Source: JAIPAN01 sp040403555 (lineage in GTDB: Bacteria; Bacteroidota; Bacteroidia; Sphingobacteriales; Sphingobacteriaceae). From it: DNA of 64,000 nucleotides. Location: positions 310,001 through 374,000 of the forward strand of contig JBBAKN010000003.1 in assembly GCA_040403555.1 (NCBI GenBank), written 5' to 3'. Under the pieces are notes generated by a model that had not been told where the DNA came from, did not search any database, and worked only from the letters and a program-made list of their open reading frames with translations. Below are positions 42,281 to 50,655 of this stretch, piece by piece. A program made the position numbers and the translations under genes. Position 1 is the first letter of the stretch. Every line of letters starts with the position of its first letter.

Positions 42281-42964
42281 ATGAAAATTGATTTTATTTC
42301 TAAAATTAAACATGCCAATTGGTTTTTCTATGGAACTGCCCTGCTATTGGTTCTAGGCTTTGTATTCATATGCATATGTGGGAAATCAAATTCATTTTTT
42401 TTATTGAATAGTTTCCATCACCCTGTTTTAGATTACTTTTTTATACTCTTCACAAATTTAGGGGATGGAATAATTGACCTAGTATTTTGTGTTTTGGCTA
42501 TAGTTTTTTACAGAAAAAAAATATATGCTTTAAGTTTGTTTTACGCCTTTATAATTTCAGGATTAATTGCTCAGCTATTAAAAAGAATGGTAGATGCGCC
42601 TCGGCCAAAATTATATTTCGCCAATGGTGAGTATACTCAATTTATCGATGGGATTAAAATAGCAACACAGCATAGTTTTCCATCGGGCCATACGGCTACT
42701 GCATTTGCAATTGCTACGGTTATTATGATTGTGATGAAAAGTCGGAAATGGCAGATTCAAATTCTTGCTGCGGCAACTTTAGTTGGATATTCACGTATAT
42801 ATTTAGGCCAACATTTTCTGTTAGATGTTTTAGTTGGAGCCATAATTGGTTGTTTATCTGGTATTGTTGCAATAGACCTAGCTGAACGAACGCTGAAGGG
42901 TGTTAAAAAATGGAGTAAAAATACCAAAGCCTCTCGAGAAAAACCTACCCAAACAAGCTTATGA
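42281..42964 (+). CDS. PAP2 family membrane phosphatase
   Basis: 227 residues, about six transmembrane helices. All three PAP2 motifs are present: KRMVDAPRP (about 100-108), PSGHT (about 134-138) and SRIYLGQHFLLDV (about 174-186). Such enzymes remove phosphate from undecaprenyl diphosphate, phosphatidylglycerophosphate or lipid A. The basic C-terminal tail is cytoplasmic. Four-base ATGA overlap with the GtrA-like gene suggests one operon and a role in recycling a lipid carrier. Exact substrate unknown. Confidence 0.88.
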   Translation: MKIDFISKIKHANWFFYGTALLLVLGFVFICICGKSNSFFLLNSFHHPVLDYFFILFTNLGDGIIDLVFCVLAIVFYRKKIYALSLFYAFIISGLIAQLLKRMVDAPRPKLYFANGEYTQFIDGIKIATQHSFPSGHTATAFAIATVIMIVMKSRKWQIQILAAATLVGYSRIYLGQHFLLDVLVGAIIGCLSGIVAIDLAERTLKGVKKWSKNTKASREKPTQTSL

Positions 42965-43344
42965 CCTACTTTTTTTCTAGCCAACTTCTTAAATTTGCAC
43001 TCGTAGGCATTACCGGAATGGGCTTAGATTTTGGAACCACTTGGCTATTAAAAGAAAGAGCTAAGATTAATAAATTTTTGGCCAATGCGGCAGGTTTCAG
43101 TATTGCAGTGATCAATAATTTCCTTTTAAATAAATACTGGACATTTGACAACCAAAATCCCATTGCTACCGAACAATTTGTAAAATTTCTGGTAATTTCA
43201 ATCGTAGGGCTGGGTATAAACTCCTTGCTATTATTTATTTTATTAAAAAAAATCAAAGGGAATTTTTACTTGGTAAAGCTGGCAGTTATTGGTTTAGTTT
43301 TTTTCTGGAATTTTTCGGCAAATTACCTTTACACTTTTAAGTAA
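42961..43344 (+). CDS. GtrA-like membrane protein
   Basis: 127 residues with four transmembrane segments (about 7-25, 38-55, 73-95, 102-122). KFALVGITGMGLDFGTTWLL at the N-terminus and NNFLLNKYWTF in the middle are typical of the GtrA family, proposed to flip polyprenyl-phosphate-linked sugars across the inner membrane. It overlaps the PAP2 gene (ATGA) and precedes a GT39 enzyme by 3 nt. No GtrB-type GT2 enzyme is adjacent. Confidence 0.88.
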   Translation: MTYFFSSQLLKFALVGITGMGLDFGTTWLLKERAKINKFLANAAGFSIAVINNFLLNKYWTFDNQNPIATEQFVKFLVISIVGLGINSLLLFILLKKIKGNFYLVKLAVIGLVFFWNFSANYLYTFK

Positions 43345-43347
43345 ATC

Positions 43348-44898
43348 TTGAATTTCAGGAATCGTATTTTTGTTTTAATAGCACTAGCAACCTTAATGCG
43401 CATGCTTTTGGCATATAGCATTGGGCTTGGCAATGATGAGGTATATTACCGCATGTATGCACAAAGCATGCAGTGGAATTACTTTGATCACCCGCCCATG
43501 GTGGGTTGGCTCATACGACTAAGTACATTTAATTTACAGATCGACGAAGTATTCTTTATCAGATTAGGAGCTATAGTGTGTAGCGCCATCGCCACTTGGC
43601 TAATATATGTATGCGGAAAACACCTAAAAGACGAGCAAACGGGTTTTTTAGCCGCACTTATTTACAACTTTACCATTTACGGTAGTATTATTGCAGGCAC
43701 ATTTATTTTACCCGATTCTCCACAAATGGTTTGTTGGTTGGCTTGTTTATACAGCTTACTTCGCTTTAACAAAACAGACCAAATTAACGCTTACAACAAA
43801 CGAAATTTACTCTTTTTCGGTTTCTTTGCCGGATTAGGCATGTTGTGTAAAATTCATACTGCTTTTTTATGGTTCGGATTGCTCGGTTATCTGCTTTTTT
43901 ATGCACGAAATTGGTTTAAAAAACCTGCGCTCTATATTTCTGGCTGTATTACTCTACTTTTTTTCTGGCCGGTAATTCAATGGAATATTGACCACCACTT
44001 TATCACCTACACCTTTCATAGCAAACGTGTTGATGTAGCCAGTGGAGGTTTTTCACTACTATCCTTTGGCCGATTTATGTTAGGCCAAATTATTTATACA
44101 AGCCCCATTTTGTTTCCGGCTTTTATGATAGCTAGTTACCACGCCATAAAATCAAAATTAGACGTTCAACCGTCTCAAACTAAATTGCTCTTGTGGTGTA
44201 GTTTACCACTTATTGTACTAGCCACCTTGATTTCATTATTTAAAGAGGTATTACCACATTGGACGGGCCCGGCTTATAGCGGAATTATATTGCTAACGGC
44301 GGTTTATTTTTCTCAAAAATATAGTCATTTAACGCTCAAAATACCTAAAGTTATACTAGTAGCAGGCACGCTTTTAATCACTATTATTTTTGTAGGCATT
44401 GGTATAATTAATAAGTATCCGGGAACCTTGGGTGAAAAAAACGAAGGCACCCTTGGTAAAGGGGATTTTACACTAGATATGTATGGCTGGGATCAATTGC
44501 GAACACAATTGTCTGAAATAAGTAAAGCTGATACAAAAACGAAATTTAAAGCGGCGCATATTATTAGTAATAACTGGTTTCCTGCAGCACACTTAGATTA
44601 TTATGTGGCAATGCCTCTGCATTTAGACTTGATTGCACTAGGTCCTATTGATAAAATTCATCAGTATGAATGGTTAAATACCCATAGAAAACCACTAAAA
44701 ATTGGTGAAAATGCGTACACTATTGTATTATCAGATCAGCATTCGGACCCTAAAATAACCTATGGCGCTTTATTTGAGCAGATTTATTTAAGCCATACCA
44801 TTACCATTCGCAGAAACAAGAAAGCGTGTAGAAAAGCCTATGTCTATCGCTTAATTCATTTTAAAGGAAAGCCTTACTCAGCCGAAGTAATCCGATAG
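43348..44898 (+). CDS. GT39/ArnT-like membrane glycosyltransferase
   Basis: 516-residue polytopic membrane enzyme (about eleven to twelve helices) of the PMT/ArnT type, which moves a sugar from a polyprenyl-phosphate donor to an acceptor on the periplasmic side. The first extracytoplasmic loop has NDEVYY with the catalytic-type acidic residues (about 29-34) and FDHPPMVGWLI (about 46-56), both family hallmarks. The C-terminal soluble region is about 120 residues. The start is a TTG at 43348, 3 nt after gtrA; the next ATG (codon 17) would cut into the first helix. Its 3' end overlaps the convergent ABC gene by 25 nt. Confidence 0.88.
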   Translation: MNFRNRIFVLIALATLMRMLLAYSIGLGNDEVYYRMYAQSMQWNYFDHPPMVGWLIRLSTFNLQIDEVFFIRLGAIVCSAIATWLIYVCGKHLKDEQTGFLAALIYNFTIYGSIIAGTFILPDSPQMVCWLACLYSLLRFNKTDQINAYNKRNLLFFGFFAGLGMLCKIHTAFLWFGLLGYLLFYARNWFKKPALYISGCITLLFFWPVIQWNIDHHFITYTFHSKRVDVASGGFSLLSFGRFMLGQIIYTSPILFPAFMIASYHAIKSKLDVQPSQTKLLLWCSLPLIVLATLISLFKEVLPHWTGPAYSGIILLTAVYFSQKYSHLTLKIPKVILVAGTLLITIIFVGIGIINKYPGTLGEKNEGTLGKGDFTLDMYGWDQLRTQLSEISKADTKTKFKAAHIISNNWFPAAHLDYYVAMPLHLDLIALGPIDKIHQYEWLNTHRKPLKIGENAYTIVLSDQHSDPKITYGALFEQIYLSHTITIRRNKKACRKAYVYRLIHFKGKPYSAEVIR

Positions 44899-45872
44899 GT
44901 TTGGAAAGCAATATGAATTGATGCCCCTACGGCATAATTTCCTAATGGTGCCCAAATAGTCAGTATCGTATCTGCTACTTTAATCTCTAATTCCATTACA
45001 TACAGTTGATAACGAACTTCTAGAATCTTTGCTTGGATACCCTCATCAACAATGGCAAGTTCATGCGGATAACTAACCAACACTTGATTGCTAGCTAGTT
45101 GTAATTTTAAAATGTGATTGGCGTTTTGAGCCTGAAGCACATTTGCACCGCCCAATAGTTTAGCCACATAAGCATTTACCGGCTTATCAATTAATTCATT
45201 GGGGGTTCCTACTTGAAGTAATTCGCCTTGTTTCAATACCAGTAAGGTATCAGCCAAAGAGAGCCCATCTAGCGGATCGTGAGAAACTAAAATCATGGTG
45301 GTGCCCAACTCTTTAGAAAGTCGTTTTAAATCGGCACGCAATTGCTTACGCATGAGCACGTCCACCTGGCTAAAAGGTTCGTCGAGCAACAACACCTGAG
45401 GCTTGGTAATTAAGGCCCGAGCAATGGCCACTCGTTGTTGCTCTCCTCCACTTAATTCTACTGCACGGCGTTCGGCCAAATGGTCGATGCGCAAGGCTTG
45501 CATCATGGCCAAGGTATTCAGTAGTTTAGCTTCTAAGTCGGTATTAGAAAGCATGGAAGCTATATTATCATACACCTTAGCATAGGTGTTTAGGTCGAAG
45601 TTTTGAGCAATCATTTTCATGTGCTCGTTGCCCGGAATTAATTTTTCCTCGGGGCCTAAAAATTTTTTCCCTTGAAACAACACCTCACCTTCAGTTGGAC
45701 TTAACAAGCCGAAGATAAGTTTTAGCAAGGTAGTTTTGCCACTTCCACTTTCTCCTAAAATAGCTACAAACTCTCCCTGCTGAATACGCAAATTAATTTC
45801 TCGAACCCCGCCATTGGGGTTGTTTGGATAGGATTTAGAAACTTGATTGAGCTGAATAAGCGTATTGGGCAT
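44874..45872 (-). CDS. ABC transporter ATP-binding protein (orphan, PotA/FbpC-like layout)
   Basis: 332 residues from ATG 45872. Walker A GESGSGKTT (about 41-49), signature LSGGEQQRVAIARAL (about 140-154), Walker B VLLLDEPFSQVD, and an H-loop His in VSHDP. The C-terminal part (about 235-332) forms two small beta-rich repeats like the TOBE domain of sugar, iron or polyamine importers. No permease or binding protein is nearby, so the substrate is unknown. A reading 18 codons longer would start upstream of the -7 box and is rejected. Confidence 0.88.
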   Translation of the reverse strand: MPNTLIQLNQVSKSYPNNPNGGVREINLRIQQGEFVAILGESGSGKTTLLKLIFGLLSPTEGEVLFQGKKFLGPEEKLIPGNEHMKMIAQNFDLNTYAKVYDNIASMLSNTDLEAKLLNTLAMMQALRIDHLAERRAVELSGGEQQRVAIARALITKPQVLLLDEPFSQVDVLMRKQLRADLKRLSKELGTTMILVSHDPLDGLSLADTLLVLKQGELLQVGTPNELIDKPVNAYVAKLLGGANVLQAQNANHILKLQLASNQVLVSYPHELAIVDEGIQAKILEVRYQLYVMELEIKVADTILTIWAPLGNYAVGASIHIAFQTYRITSAE

Positions 45873-45875
45873 GGC

Positions 45876-45883
45876 CAAAGATA
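45876..45883 (-). promoter_or_regulatory. -7 element 3 nt before the ABC ATPase start codon
   Basis: Minus-strand TATCTTTG followed by GCC and then ATG. The transcript would start at or in the start codon. It abuts the U tract of the upstream gene's terminator. Confidence 0.5.
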
Positions 45884-45917
45884 AAAAAACCCACGCCAAA
45901 GAAAGCCTGACGTGGGT
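45883..45917 (-). terminator. Terminator of the sigma/anti-sigma/OMP operon
   Basis: ACCCACG and CGTGGGT pair around a 15 nt loop; A7 at 45883-45889 gives the U tract on the minus strand. Confidence 0.75.
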
Positions 45918-45939
45918 AAATGACACGGATATGAATTTT

Positions 45940-46866
45940 TTAGAACCCCATGCTTAGGCCAAAAGACATATTTTTAAAATCTGCTGGGCCTTGGCCTTTA
46001 GCAAATACATCGTTAAAGTAGTATTTGGTGTAAATACCCCAACCTTTGTAACCTACCCGAACAAAGCCACCATAGCGGAAGGGGTTAAAATTATAATCGT
46101 CTTTAAATTTCTCTTTGCCTCGTTCTTTACTTTCCTGTTTTACCTTACCATTTAATAAAAAGCCAAATTCCGGACCAAGCACTAGATGTAATTTATTATC
46201 GTTCTGAATAGTTTTGGTAAAATCGAAACCAATAGGAATTCTTAAATAACGGCTACTGAAACGGTTTTTACTGAAACTGATTACCTCCTGCGTGGCCGTT
46301 AGTGTAGCTTGATTTTTTTGAAACGTGACATTGTTATTCAACCTGATATGATTCCAATCTAAACCGGCACCAATGTAAAAGCGAAATTTATCGCTGGCTT
46401 TATACTTGAACTGAAAAAAATCGAACCCAACGTTACTGGTTTTCGAAGGTAAAAAATCTAGATTGGCATTTGCCGGACTCAAGGTAAAACTACCTTGATC
46501 TAAATAACGGCTAAAACCTAAATCGAAACGGGTAAAATCGAAGCCAATTGTAACGGATTTTTTCGGTTTGGCTACGGTGCCATTTGCCGAACCTAGGGTA
46601 ACGGTAGCATCTGAATTTCTACTTTTAATGCTGATGGTTTTCCCAATCTGAATAATCGTTTTTCCTTTATGTTCAACTGTATCTTGTATTGGAGTTGACC
46701 TTAGCCAGATGACCGTTTTAGCAGTAGAGAGCACTGCACTGTCTTGGCTTTGAACTGTTTTACCTAACAGTATAACCGTTTTTTTATCCTTAAAGGCTGG
46801 CCGATTTTGCGCTTGAGCAACAAAAGCAAGTACGCTGAATGCTGCTGTAATGATTGTTTTTTTCAT
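45940..46866 (-). CDS. Outer membrane beta-barrel protein
   Basis: 308 residues. Signal peptide 1-20 (MKKTIITAAFSVLAFVAQAQ). A Ser/Thr/Lys-rich segment with repeated TV-L-GKT-like strands follows (about 25-100). The rest has alternating hydrophobic beta strands (GFDFTRFDLGFSRY, FYIGAGLDWNHI, GGFVRVGYKGWGIY) and ends in an aromatic strand (FGLSMGF), typical of an outer membrane barrel. Function unknown. It is last in an operon with an ECF sigma factor and an anti-sigma-like protein (1 nt gap), so it may be sensed or controlled by them. Confidence 0.8.
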   Translation of the reverse strand: MKKTIITAAFSVLAFVAQAQNRPAFKDKKTVILLGKTVQSQDSAVLSTAKTVIWLRSTPIQDTVEHKGKTIIQIGKTISIKSRNSDATVTLGSANGTVAKPKKSVTIGFDFTRFDLGFSRYLDQGSFTLSPANANLDFLPSKTSNVGFDFFQFKYKASDKFRFYIGAGLDWNHIRLNNNVTFQKNQATLTATQEVISFSKNRFSSRYLRIPIGFDFTKTIQNDNKLHLVLGPEFGFLLNGKVKQESKERGKEKFKDDYNFNPFRYGGFVRVGYKGWGIYTKYYFNDVFAKGQGPADFKNMSFGLSMGF

Positions 46867-46867
46867 G

Positions 46868-47584
46868 TTATTTTTCTGTATTATTTTTTTTAAATTTTAT
46901 AGGCCCCACATTGAGCGAAGTGAGGCTTAAAATAGCCCCATCGCTTGATGTTTCTAAAACTTTCTCTTCCCGGTTATCTACTTTTGCAACTACAAAATTA
47001 ACCAAATCGCTCAACGAACGAATACGTTTCTTAGCAGGCTTGGTTGCGCTGGGCTGGGCATTCGCAAGAACCGCTTGATCCGGTGTGTTAAGTATTGTTG
47101 ACGGTTCTATTGCTGGCAATTCGTTTAAAACAGCTACCTGTTGTTGTTCCGGCTGTAAAACAGCTGCACTAGGCTTGGGCTCTACTGTGCTTACCGAAGA
47201 TGGAGGTAGCACTAAGTCCTGCTGTAATTGGGCTACTTTATCTATAACTAGTGGTTTAGCAATGTGTACCACTTCTTTTTTTGGCAAATTTTCTTGGGCT
47301 ATTAATTCAGGATTGGTAGAACGTATAGGCATCTGCTGCACCTTCACAACCTTTACAGTGCTTAATGGGGCTTGGTTCATAGGAAAGAACCACCACGCAC
47401 CTAAAGAAACCAACAACACACTAGCAGCTAACCCTAACCAAGGATAAATCACTCGTTTTTTCTGTTGCTTTGGCTCCAAGCTTGCCGAAATGTTTTCCCA
47501 TACCTGCGGAGATGGGGCTACAGACACTTCGCCAAGCTTATCTTTGAACACCTTATCAAAGGTATTTTCCATCATATTATTCAT
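46868..47584 (-). CDS. Putative membrane anti-sigma factor
   Basis: 238 residues, single transmembrane helix (about 46-67). The cytoplasmic N-terminus has the pattern FDKVFKDKLGEVSVAPSPQVWENISASL, often seen in Bacteroidota proteins encoded next to ECF sigma factors. The periplasmic part is low-complexity, rich in Pro, Gln, Val and Ala (about 70-190). No zinc-binding HxxxCxxC motif. It starts inside the sigma gene's last codons (8 nt overlap). The anti-sigma role is inferred from position and topology. Confidence 0.68.
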   Translation of the reverse strand: MNNMMENTFDKVFKDKLGEVSVAPSPQVWENISASLEPKQQKKRVIYPWLGLAASVLLVSLGAWWFFPMNQAPLSTVKVVKVQQMPIRSTNPELIAQENLPKKEVVHIAKPLVIDKVAQLQQDLVLPPSSVSTVEPKPSAAVLQPEQQQVAVLNELPAIEPSTILNTPDQAVLANAQPSATKPAKKRIRSLSDLVNFVVAKVDNREEKVLETSSDGAILSLTSLNVGPIKFKKNNTEK

Positions 47585-48107
47585 AAGTAGGCACCTCCAA
47601 TTTTCTTATTTTTTCTTGCAAATAAATCCGGGCTCTAGATAATTGCGATTTAGACCCTCCTTCAGAAATTCCTAACTGTTCGGCAATTTCTTTGTGCGAA
47701 TAACCCTCAATAGCGTATAAATTAAACACCATTCGGTATCCATCAGGCAAATTTTGTACCAGCTGCATTAAATCTTTTACTGCTAGCTGGCTTAAAGCAT
47801 TGGCATCATCTACTTCTACAATTCCCTCCAATTCAACTGTATGAAGTGAACGTACATTTTTTCGATACAACTCAATAGCGGTGTTTACCATAATGCGTCG
47901 TACCCAGCCTTCAAAAGATCCTTCGTTCTTAAAATCGGTCATTTTCTGAAACATCTTTACAAAACCAATTTGCAAAATATCTTCTGCATCGGTTTTATTG
48001 GCAGCATAACGCATACAAACTCCCATCATTTTGGCCGAAAGTTGCTTGTATAGAGCTTCTTGTGCTTTTCTATCTCCCTGTTTACATCCAGCTACCAAGT
48101 GCTCCAT
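47577..48107 (-). CDS. ECF RNA polymerase sigma factor
   Basis: 176 residues (sigma-70 family, group 4). Region 2 (about 12-85) contains YAANKTDAEDILQIGFVKMFQ and the RNA polymerase-contacting segment GWVRRIMVNTAIELYRK. Region 4 (about 115-170) has LPDGYRMVFNLYAIEGYSHKEIAEQL with an HTH (HKEIAEQLGISEGGSKSQLSRAR). It heads the operon with an anti-sigma-like protein and an outer membrane barrel. No self-like TAnnTTTG is seen in its 194 bp upstream region, which could fit control by its own sigma factor. Confidence 0.93.
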   Translation of the reverse strand: MEHLVAGCKQGDRKAQEALYKQLSAKMMGVCMRYAANKTDAEDILQIGFVKMFQKMTDFKNEGSFEGWVRRIMVNTAIELYRKNVRSLHTVELEGIVEVDDANALSQLAVKDLMQLVQNLPDGYRMVFNLYAIEGYSHKEIAEQLGISEGGSKSQLSRARIYLQEKIRKLEVPTYE

Positions 48108-48301
48108 TAGTATATACTACTCAATTATTTTTTCTTATAAGATGTCTAGCTGTCGCAAAAGGTTGCATGGGTTCTAAATTATTTTTAGAAAGGCTCCCAT
48201 ACGTCTAAAATACACAATCTGTAAGGAAAGCTTACTCAAAGGTAGCCAAGATTGGCAAAATAATTATTTTAATAAAAGCAGCTTTTGTATTACATTGGTG
48301 T

Positions 48302-50119
48302 ATGAAAAAATTAAGCTGCCTTTATGTGTTTTTGCTGTTGCTTTCTACAAGCTTTGCACAAACCAAGCATCAGTTCTCACTAAGTAAAACAGAATTTTTA
48401 CTAGACGGAAAACCCTTTCGCATTATTAGCGGAGAAATGCATCCTGCCCGAATTCCAAAAGAATATTGGCGTCATCGCATTCAGTTAGCCAAGGCAATGG
48501 GCTGCAATACCATTGCTGCCTATGTTTTCTGGAATTATCACGAAAAAGAACCGGGAGTATTTGATTTTAAAACAGAAAATAGAGATGTGGCCGAATTTAT
48601 ACGTATTTGTAAAGAAGAGGGCTTATGGGTACTACTTAGACCGGGACCTTATGTGTGTGCCGAGTGGGATTTTGGAGGGTTACCTACCGATTTATTAAGC
48701 ATACCCGATATTAAAATTAGGTGCATGGATCCAAGATACATGAACCGAGTTTCAGACTACATTTCTCATCTTTCTAAAGTGCTGAAATCATTGCAATGCA
48801 CCGAAGGAGGGCCAATACTTATGCTGCAAATTGAGAACGAGTATGGTAGTTATGGAAATGATAAAGACTATCTAAGTGCCTTGAAAAATTTATGGGTAAA
48901 AAATGGTATTCGTATTCCATTTTTTACATCCGATGGAGCTACGCCCTTTATGCTTGAAGCCGGAACCTTACCCGGTGCAGCCATTGGACTTGATAGCGGA
49001 AGTGATGAACGTGATTTTGAGCAAGCGACAAAATTCAACCCCAATGTGCCTGCATTTAGTGGTGAAACCTACCCAGGATGGCTTACTCATTGGGGCGAAA
49101 AATGGGCTAAGCCAGATACCGCCAATTTGAAAAAGGAAGTGGAGTTTCTACTTAAAAACAACAAATCATTTAATTTATATGTAATACACGGAGGTACCAA
49201 TTTCGGTTTTACAGCAGGTGCCAATGCTGGTTCGGCAACGCAGTACCAACCCGATCTTACTAGCTATGATTACGACGCTCCTATTAATGAGCAAGGGCTA
49301 CCTACGCCTAAATATTTTATGCTACAACGACTCATTAGCGCTTATACAGGATTTAAAGCACCCGAATTACCAGCGCCAATAGCTAGCATGACTATTCCAG
49401 CAATTTCCATGCAAGTGGTTAATTCTATTTGGAATGTACTACCAAAAGCCATTTACAGTCCACAGCCAAAAGCCATGGAAATGCTTGGCCAAAATCAAGG
49501 CCTAATGCTCTATCAAACCCGACTTATTGGGCATAAAGAAGGGCGTTTAACCATTACCGAACCGCACGACTTGGCCCTGGTATTTTTAAACCACCAATAT
49601 ATAGGCAGCGTTTCTAGAGATGGCGGGAAATGGAGCATTGAACTACCAAAAGCTAGTTCTAGTACCGAAAACCCGCTATTAGAGATTTTAGTAGAGGGCA
49701 TGGGGCATATTAATTTTGCGCAATATATGATTGATAGAAAAGGTATAACCGACCGTGTTACGCTAAATGGTATGACTCTGATGAATTGGAACATGTACCC
49801 ACTACCTCTAGATACCAAGTTTATTGCCAAGGCTAGCCAAAAAAATACAAGCGTAGATACGGCTAAAGGAGGGTTATTTTTTAAAGGAACGTTTAGTTTA
49901 ACCAACACCGCAGACACCTACTTTGATCTGAGCAATTACCAGAAAGGTGTTGTTTACATCAATGGTCACAATTTAGGTCGCTATTGGAATATTGGACCGC
50001 AGCAACGTGTGTATTGCCCCAAAGCTTGGCTAAAAGAAGGTGTAAACGAACTAGTATTGGTAGATTTATTTCAAAAAGAAGCCACAACTATTAGTGGATT
50101 CGAAAAAGCTGTTGACTAG
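48302..50119 (+). CDS. Secreted GH35 beta-galactosidase
   Basis: 605 residues; hydrolyses terminal beta-galactosides. Signal peptide 1-19 (LLLLSTSFA). The GH35 TIM barrel runs from FLLDGKPFRIISGEMHP (about 32-48) to about 350. Acid/base E180 in QIENEYGSYG, nucleophile E255 in SGETYPGW, and conserved RPGPYVCAEWDFGGLP at 113-128. C-terminal galactose-binding beta-sandwich domains end with YINGHNLGRYWNIGPQ. No PUL genes (susCD) are next to it. Stop overlaps the hemJ stop by 4 nt in convergent orientation. Confidence 0.94.
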   Translation: MKKLSCLYVFLLLLSTSFAQTKHQFSLSKTEFLLDGKPFRIISGEMHPARIPKEYWRHRIQLAKAMGCNTIAAYVFWNYHEKEPGVFDFKTENRDVAEFIRICKEEGLWVLLRPGPYVCAEWDFGGLPTDLLSIPDIKIRCMDPRYMNRVSDYISHLSKVLKSLQCTEGGPILMLQIENEYGSYGNDKDYLSALKNLWVKNGIRIPFFTSDGATPFMLEAGTLPGAAIGLDSGSDERDFEQATKFNPNVPAFSGETYPGWLTHWGEKWAKPDTANLKKEVEFLLKNNKSFNLYVIHGGTNFGFTAGANAGSATQYQPDLTSYDYDAPINEQGLPTPKYFMLQRLISAYTGFKAPELPAPIASMTIPAISMQVVNSIWNVLPKAIYSPQPKAMEMLGQNQGLMLYQTRLIGHKEGRLTITEPHDLALVFLNHQYIGSVSRDGGKWSIELPKASSSTENPLLEILVEGMGHINFAQYMIDRKGITDRVTLNGMTLMNWNMYPLPLDTKFIAKASQKNTSVDTAKGGLFFKGTFSLTNTADTYFDLSNYQKGVVYINGHNLGRYWNIGPQQRVYCPKAWLKEGVNELVLVDLFQKEATTISGFEKAVD

Positions 50120-50655
50120 CGTGATTGCTCCCGAAAGTATTTATAGACTTTTACCGCAACCATAATACTTCCGCCCAATACTACCAATCCGATGAGGCCG
50201 TAAGCCAAATCGAGGGCAGTTCTAAGAATAACGGCAAATACAATAGCTACTAGCAGTATGGTGGCCACTTCGTTCCATAAACGCAATTGGGTAGACGACC
50301 AGCTGAAAACACCCTGTTTAAATTGCCCAATCATGCGCTGGCAAATAAAATGATACAGCAACAAAGCCACCACAAACCCTAGTTTCAATTGCATCCACCC
50401 TTCTTGTACTAAAGCTGGATTGATGTACAGCATACCCACACCTGCCAATACAGAGAGTACCATGGCTGGTGTAGTAATAATATTCCATAACCTCGATTCC
50501 ATGATGCCATATTGTTTTTGCAAAATGTTACGCTCGGTTTCTGGAAGTTCGTTAGCCTCCGTATGGTAAATAAATAAACGCACAGTGTAAAACAAGCCAG
50601 CCATCCAGCTAACTACAAAAATAATGTGTATGGCTTTAAAATAGAGGTACGTCAT
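50116..50655 (-). CDS. hemJ: Protoporphyrinogen oxidase HemJ
   Basis: 179-residue membrane protein of the HemJ/UPF0093 family, which oxidises protoporphyrinogen IX to protoporphyrin IX. Four to five transmembrane helices. The conserved haem-ligand-type His10 sits in KAIHIIFVVSWMAGLFY, and the conserved positively charged residues (R26 and a Lys in QLKLGF) are present. Its start is directly adjacent to the hemE stop, which supports this role over a CopD-type transporter. Last gene of the haem operon. Confidence 0.88.
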   Translation of the reverse strand: MTYLYFKAIHIIFVVSWMAGLFYTVRLFIYHTEANELPETERNILQKQYGIMESRLWNIITTPAMVLSVLAGVGMLYINPALVQEGWMQLKLGFVVALLLYHFICQRMIGQFKQGVFSWSSTQLRLWNEVATILLVAIVFAVILRTALDLAYGLIGLVVLGGSIMVAVKVYKYFREQSR

